DNA from: Chloroflexi bacterium RBG_13_51_52
GTDB lineage: Bacteria > Chloroflexota > Dehalococcoidia > Dehalococcoidales > RBG-16-60-22
Reading direction: 5' to 3'
Length of the DNA stretch: 9,936 nt
Assembly (NCBI GenBank): GCA_001796525.1
Contig: MGMT01000028.1
Coordinates: forward strand, 1-9,936
The translations under genes were made by a program, and so were the position numbers. The notes beneath the pieces were generated by a model that made no database searches, was not told the DNA's origin, and saw only the letters and a list, made by a program, of their open reading frames with translations. This document shows positions 7,072-9,936 of this stretch, piece after piece; within the stretch, counting starts at the first letter, position 1, and each line of letters opens with the position of its first letter.

Positions 7072-7518
7072 ATGGCGATTATCAGAGCGGCAACAGAGCA
7101 AGACATTCCCCGCCTGCTGGAGCTGTACCGCCAGCTTTCTTTCAATCCCGGCGATTATAAGGCTCCCCCGCTTAAAGATTGCCGACGTGTCTTGAGCGAT
7201 ATGTCTAAAGTCCCCGGCTACAGCCTGCTGGTGGCGGAGGAAGACGGTAAAGTGGTGGGCACGACAGTGATGTCTATTTTGCCAGGGATGGCGCACGGCA
7301 CCTCGCCGTTTGCGGTGGTGGAGTACATGGTGGTCGATGAACAATGGCGCAGTCGGGGTATCGGCACACTTTTAATGGAGTACTGCATAACCCACGCTAA
7401 AGAGGCCGGCTGCTACAAGATAATGTTAACCAGCGATAACCGGCGGGAGCGGGCGCATAAGTTTTACCAGAGGTCAGGCTTTGAGGAATCTGCCCTTGGG
7501 TTCAGACATTATTTCTAG
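7072..7518 (+). CDS. GNAT-family N-acetyltransferase
   Basis: A single-domain GNAT protein of 148 residues. It starts IIRAATEQDIPRLLELYRQL, the usual strand 1/helix 1 of the fold. The acetyl-CoA pyrophosphate loop is in motif A: YMVVDEQWRSRGIGTLLM, with R93-S-R-G-I-G98 matching R/Q-x-x-G-x-G/A. The late NRRERAHKFYQRSGFEE is motif B, with the Tyr (in FYQRSGF) often used as general acid. GNATs move an acetyl group from acetyl-CoA to an amine; the substrate here cannot be told (small amine, antibiotic, peptide or tRNA-bound amino acid are all possible). It begins 15 bases after purA without a clear Shine-Dalgarno site, so it is probably read through from purA. Its last 45 bases overlap the minus-strand ribbon-helix-helix gene tail to tail. 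The sequence looks like the common stand-alone type rather than a TacT/AtaT toxin. Confidence 0.9.
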   Translation: MAIIRAATEQDIPRLLELYRQLSFNPGDYKAPPLKDCRRVLSDMSKVPGYSLLVAEEDGKVVGTTVMSILPGMAHGTSPFAVVEYMVVDEQWRSRGIGTLLMEYCITHAKEAGCYKIMLTSDNRRERAHKFYQRSGFEESALGFRHYF

Positions 7519-7680
7519 TATCGTGTTATATTTACGCTTGTCTTTTTTTAACGAGTCTCTCACAGCTTCATTCACAAGATCCGATACCGATTTTGAGACG
7601 GCAATAGCTTTCAGCCGCAGGGCTTTGTGCAAATCATCATCTAGATAGATAGTGGTTCTTTTGGCAGGGGTAGTCATCAT
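7474..7680 (-). CDS. Ribbon-helix-helix (CopG/MetJ-Arc type) DNA-binding protein, antitoxin-like
   Basis: A 68-residue protein. Residues 8-13 (RTTIYL) form the DNA-contacting beta strand, and D14-V28 and S31-K45 form the two helices (DLHKALRLKAIAVSKS, then VSDLVNEAVRDSLKK), the plain RHH layout. A short charged tail follows (KYNTILEIMSEPKGRFLKA), which in antitoxins often binds a partner. Two adjacent ATGs exist. GGAGG (complement of 7685-7689) is 4 bases from the first (7680) and 7 from the second (7677), so the second may be the true start, giving 67 residues. No toxin gene follows on the minus strand, where the antisense of GNAT and purA lies. The gene is therefore either an orphan antitoxin or a small transcription regulator. 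Palindromes on its own promoter suggest autoregulation. Confidence 0.85.
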   Translation of the reverse strand: MMTTPAKRTTIYLDDDLHKALRLKAIAVSKSVSDLVNEAVRDSLKKDKRKYNTILEIMSEPKGRFLKA

Positions 7681-7701
7681 AGCACCTCCATGAACAATGA
7701 C

Positions 7702-7730
7702 ACTATAACATTATAGCGTTATGACGTCAA
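7702..7730 (-). promoter_or_regulatory. Promoter of the ribbon-helix-helix gene with palindromic operators
   Basis: Read on the minus strand, TTGACG (complement of 7725-7730, five of six) and TATAGT (complement of 7702-7707, five of six) are 17 bases apart and lead into the strong GGAGG site. Two palindromes cover both boxes. CTATAA-CA-TTATAG (7703-7716) lies on the -10 and TGACGTCA (7722-7729) on the -35. ATAAC/GTTAT (7705-7709 and 7718-7722) add a third, interleaved pair. RHH proteins bind such short palindromes as dimers, so autorepression is a sensible inference. Confidence 0.7.
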
Positions 7731-7821
7731 AATGCCACTTGAATAAAGACATAATTTTTTGATTCATTATTTAAAGATGGCAAGATGCCGCTTATATTTT
7801 TCGCCTTCAATGGGGGATAAA
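7731..7821. other. AT-rich spacer between the divergent promoters
   Basis: This stretch separates the minus-strand RHH promoter from the pcrA promoter. It holds no ORF with coding features. The only structure I see is a short hairpin GGCA-AGA-TGCC (7779-7789), too small to call a terminator, and AT-rich runs around 7750-7775. Confidence 0.5.
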
Positions 7822-7838
7822 TGTTATAATTCAGGTAT
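7822..7838 (+). promoter_or_regulatory. Extended -10 promoter of pcrA, close to the ATG
   Basis: TGT-TATAAT (7822-7830) is a perfect extended -10 element. No good -35 is seen 16-18 bases upstream (bases around 7801-7808 read TCGCCTTC), as is usual for extended -10 promoters. A start 7-8 bases after the box would fall at about 7837-7838, one or two bases before the pcrA ATG, leaving no room for a Shine-Dalgarno site. Confidence 0.6.
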
Positions 7839-9936
7839 ATGGATATCCTCGACGAGCTTAATCCCGCCCAGCGACAAGCCGTGGAAGCTATCAACGGGCC
7901 CGTGCTGATACTGGCCGGACCCGGCAGCGGCAAGACCCGCGTCATTACCCACCGCGTCGCCTATCTAATCAGAGTGGTCGGCGTGAACCCGCGGCAAATC
8001 ATGGCCGTCACGTTCACCAACAAAGCTGCGCGGGAGATGGAAGAACGACTAAACAAGCTCGTGAGCGCCTCGGTGAAAGACCTTACGCTGGGGACTTTTC
8101 ACGCCATCTGCGCCCGTATCTTGAGGCAGGACGGCAAAGCTATCGGCATCGACAGCAAGTTCGTGATTTACGACGACGACGACCAGATAAGCCTGATCAA
8201 GCGGAGTCTGCAGGACTTAACGCTCGACCCCAAGCAGTTCGCCCCAAGAGCTTTACAGTCGGTCATCTCCAGCGCCAAGAGCCAGATGCAGGAGCCATCC
8301 GACCTGCACGGCAAGAGCTACTTCGAGGAGGTGACGCGGCGCGTCTACGAACGCTACCAGCAGCTGCTCACCGACAGCTCGGCGCTGGACTTCGACGACC
8401 TTTTATTAAAGACGGTGCTGCTTTTCCGGCAAAAAAAGGACATTCTAAAAAAGTATCAGGCGCGCTACATGCACATCCAGGTGGACGAGTTCCAGGACAC
8501 CAACCTGGTGCAGTACGAGCTGGTAAAGCAACTGGCGGGCAAATACCGCAACATCTGCGTGGTCGGCGACCCCGACCAGTCGATATATTCCTGGCGGTCG
8601 GCGGACATCCGCAATATACTAAACTTCGAGAAGGACTTCCCCGACGCGCGGGTGGTGCTTCTCGAGCAGAACTACCGCTCCACGCAGCTTATTCTCGACG
8701 CCGCTTCGCACGTCATCTCCGCTAACCGGCAGCGTAAGCCCAAGGAACTCTGGACGGAGAACGAAAAGGGACTGCCCCCCAACGTTATCGAGACCTACTC
8801 CGCCGAGGAAGAAGCCCAGTGGGTGGTCAACGAAATCGACAAGCTGGTGCGGAGCGGCGAGGTAAAGTCGGGCGACTGCGCGGTGATGTACCGCACCAAC
8901 GCCCAGTCGAGGGCGCTGGAAGAGGCTTTTATCCGCTACGGCATGCCCTACAAGCTGGTGGCCGGCACCCGCTTCTACGAAAGGCGCGAGGTCAAGGACA
9001 TCATCGCCTACCTCCGGCTCGTCCAGAACCCACTTGATACCGTCAGCCTGATGCGCGTTATCAACGTCCCCCAGCGCGGCATCGGCGAGCGCAGCCTGGA
9101 CGAGCTAACCCACTGGTCGCAGTCGCAGGGCGTCAACGCTTATAAAGCCCTACAGCTTCTAGCGGAGTCGAAGGAGTCCGACGCGGAACTTCCTTTCAGC
9201 GCGCGGACGGTCAAGGTGCTGGCCGGCTTCGCCGTGATGATAGAGGACTATATCGAGCAGAGCAAAGAGCTTGACGTCGTGAAGCTCTTCGACCTCGTGG
9301 TCGATAAATCGGGCTACAAACACTATATTACGGGACTCGTCGACGGCGAGGAGCGGTGGGAGAACGTCATGGAGCTGCGCGCCGTGGCGCAGGACTATAA
9401 GGACCTACCCCCGGAAGAGGGACTGACCGCTTTCCTCGAAGGCGTGGCGCTGGTGTCGGACGTCGACGACCTCGATGAAAAGGTGGACACCGTCACCCTC
9501 ATCACCCTCCACCAGGCCAAGGGACTGGAGTTCCCCATTGTATTCATCATCGGCATGGAGGAAGGCATCCTGCCGCATTATAAGAGCATCGACGACCCCG
9601 CCCAGCTGGAGGAAGAGCGACGCCTTTGCTACGTGGGCATTACCAGGGCGAAGAAGAAGGTGTACCTGGTGCGGGCGTTCCGACGCCACCTGATGGGCTC
9701 CAGCGCGGTGAACAAGCCGTCGCGCTTCCTGCTGGACATACCTGCCGACCTCATAGCCCGGGGCGGGGTGACCGGCAAGCAAGACGAGTGGTCGGCGGCC
9801 GGCATCGACGCCACGGAAAAAGCCATAGAACCACGGGAAGACCTCCCGGTATTTAAAGCCGGCGACCACGTTAAGCACGACCAGTTCGGGGAGGGGGTGG
9901 TGGTGAACTACCACAAGGTGAAGAACGACGCCGAGG
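7839..9936 (+). CDS. pcrA: ATP-dependent DNA helicase PcrA/UvrD, 3' end outside the window
   Basis: A superfamily 1A 3'-to-5' helicase that acts in nucleotide excision repair and in clearing recombinase and stalled polymerases from DNA. I translated 699 codons with no stop or frameshift. Motifs in order: Q motif LNPAQRQAV (7-15); Walker A AGPGSGKT (26-33); motif Ia AVTFTNKAAREM (56-67) and TFHAICARIL (86-95); Walker B VDEFQDT (215-221); motif III VGDPDQSIYSWR (242-253); motif IV EQNYRST; motif V TLHQAKGLEFP (H558, K561); motif VI EEERRLCYVGITRAKKK (from 591, R603 the arginine finger). The last residues seen, GDHVKHDQFGEGVVVNY, are the start of the C-terminal Tudor-like domain that binds RNA polymerase in PcrA/UvrD, so only the end of that domain is missing. 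The ATG at 7839 is the only start between an upstream in-frame TAA (7827) and the Q motif. UvrD and PcrA cannot be separated here. Confidence 0.94.
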   Translation, partial: MDILDELNPAQRQAVEAINGPVLILAGPGSGKTRVITHRVAYLIRVVGVNPRQIMAVTFTNKAAREMEERLNKLVSASVKDLTLGTFHAICARILRQDGKAIGIDSKFVIYDDDDQISLIKRSLQDLTLDPKQFAPRALQSVISSAKSQMQEPSDLHGKSYFEEVTRRVYERYQQLLTDSSALDFDDLLLKTVLLFRQKKDILKKYQARYMHIQVDEFQDTNLVQYELVKQLAGKYRNICVVGDPDQSIYSWRSADIRNILNFEKDFPDARVVLLEQNYRSTQLILDAASHVISANRQRKPKELWTENEKGLPPNVIETYSAEEEAQWVVNEIDKLVRSGEVKSGDCAVMYRTNAQSRALEEAFIRYGMPYKLVAGTRFYERREVKDIIAYLRLVQNPLDTVSLMRVINVPQRGIGERSLDELTHWSQSQGVNAYKALQLLAESKESDAELPFSARTVKVLAGFAVMIEDYIEQSKELDVVKLFDLVVDKSGYKHYITGLVDGEERWENVMELRAVAQDYKDLPPEEGLTAFLEGVALVSDVDDLDEKVDTVTLITLHQAKGLEFPIVFIIGMEEGILPHYKSIDDPAQLEEERRLCYVGITRAKKKVYLVRAFRRHLMGSSAVNKPSRFLLDIPADLIARGGVTGKQDEWSAAGIDATEKAIEPREDLPVFKAGDHVKHDQFGEGVVVNYHKVKNDAE

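Noticed and set aside
7519..7560. Possible terminator with a T7 run after the GNAT gene
   Set aside because: The T-run near 7543-7549 is not preceded by a stable stem (only about three base pairs can form), and the region codes for the RHH protein on the minus strand.
7710..7715. Perfect TATAAT on the minus strand as the -10 box of the RHH gene
   Set aside because: A -35 at 17 bases would read AGTGGC, which is poor, while the overlapping TATAGT at 7702-7707 has TTGACG at exactly 17 bases. It may be a secondary start.
9405..9914. 169-residue open frame on the minus strand
   Set aside because: It lies wholly antisense to the C-terminal helicase motifs of pcrA, which is intact on the other strand. 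It has no ribosome binding site or recognisable domain, and long antisense frames are expected in GC-rich coding DNA.

Overview
The window is ordinary bacterial chromosome, densely coded and mostly on the + strand. It has no rRNA or tRNA gene, CRISPR array, insertion sequence or prophage that I can recognise, and no stretch over 300 bases lacks a gene (the longest gap is about 158 bases). The gene set, an Ino1/PimA/PIP-synthase cluster in a genome of mixed GC, and the PcrA sequence style (a GDPDQSIYSWRSAD motif III) suggest Chloroflexota, perhaps Dehalococcoidia. This placement comes from memory of such proteins, with no search behind it.

Layout. (1) 1-2611: the 3' end of a PLP-dependent class I/II aminotransferase, then truB (tRNA pseudouridine-55 synthase, TTG start), then an AT-richer 360-residue protein I cannot name. 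The three are 16 bases apart and look co-transcribed. (2) 2612-5675: a good sigma-70-type promoter with a hairpin at the predicted transcript 5' end, then ino1 (inositol-1-phosphate synthase), a PimA-like glycosyltransferase and a CDP-alcohol phosphatidyltransferase of the phosphatidylinositol-phosphate synthase type. (3) 5676-7518: a second promoter with a consensus Shine-Dalgarno site, then purA (adenylosuccinate synthetase) and a GNAT acetyltransferase. (4) 7474-7680, minus strand: a small ribbon-helix-helix protein whose 3' end overlaps the GNAT gene, with palindromes across its promoter. (5) 7839-9936: a PcrA/UvrD helicase running off the right edge, with an extended -10 promoter so close to its ATG that the mRNA may be leaderless.

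How the genes work together. Region 2 is the clearest functional unit. Ino1 makes L-myo-inositol 1-phosphate from glucose 6-phosphate. The CDP-alcohol phosphatidyltransferase would join it to CDP-diacylglycerol (or another CDP-activated lipid) to give phosphatidylinositol phosphate. After dephosphorylation, the PimA-like enzyme would mannosylate the resulting phosphatidylinositol. This is the first part of the actinobacterial phosphatidylinositol mannoside pathway, and it predicts inositol glycolipids in this organism. The PIP phosphatase and the PatA-type acyltransferase are not in the window. The other genes are housekeeping (tRNA modification, purine synthesis, DNA repair) or small accessory genes.
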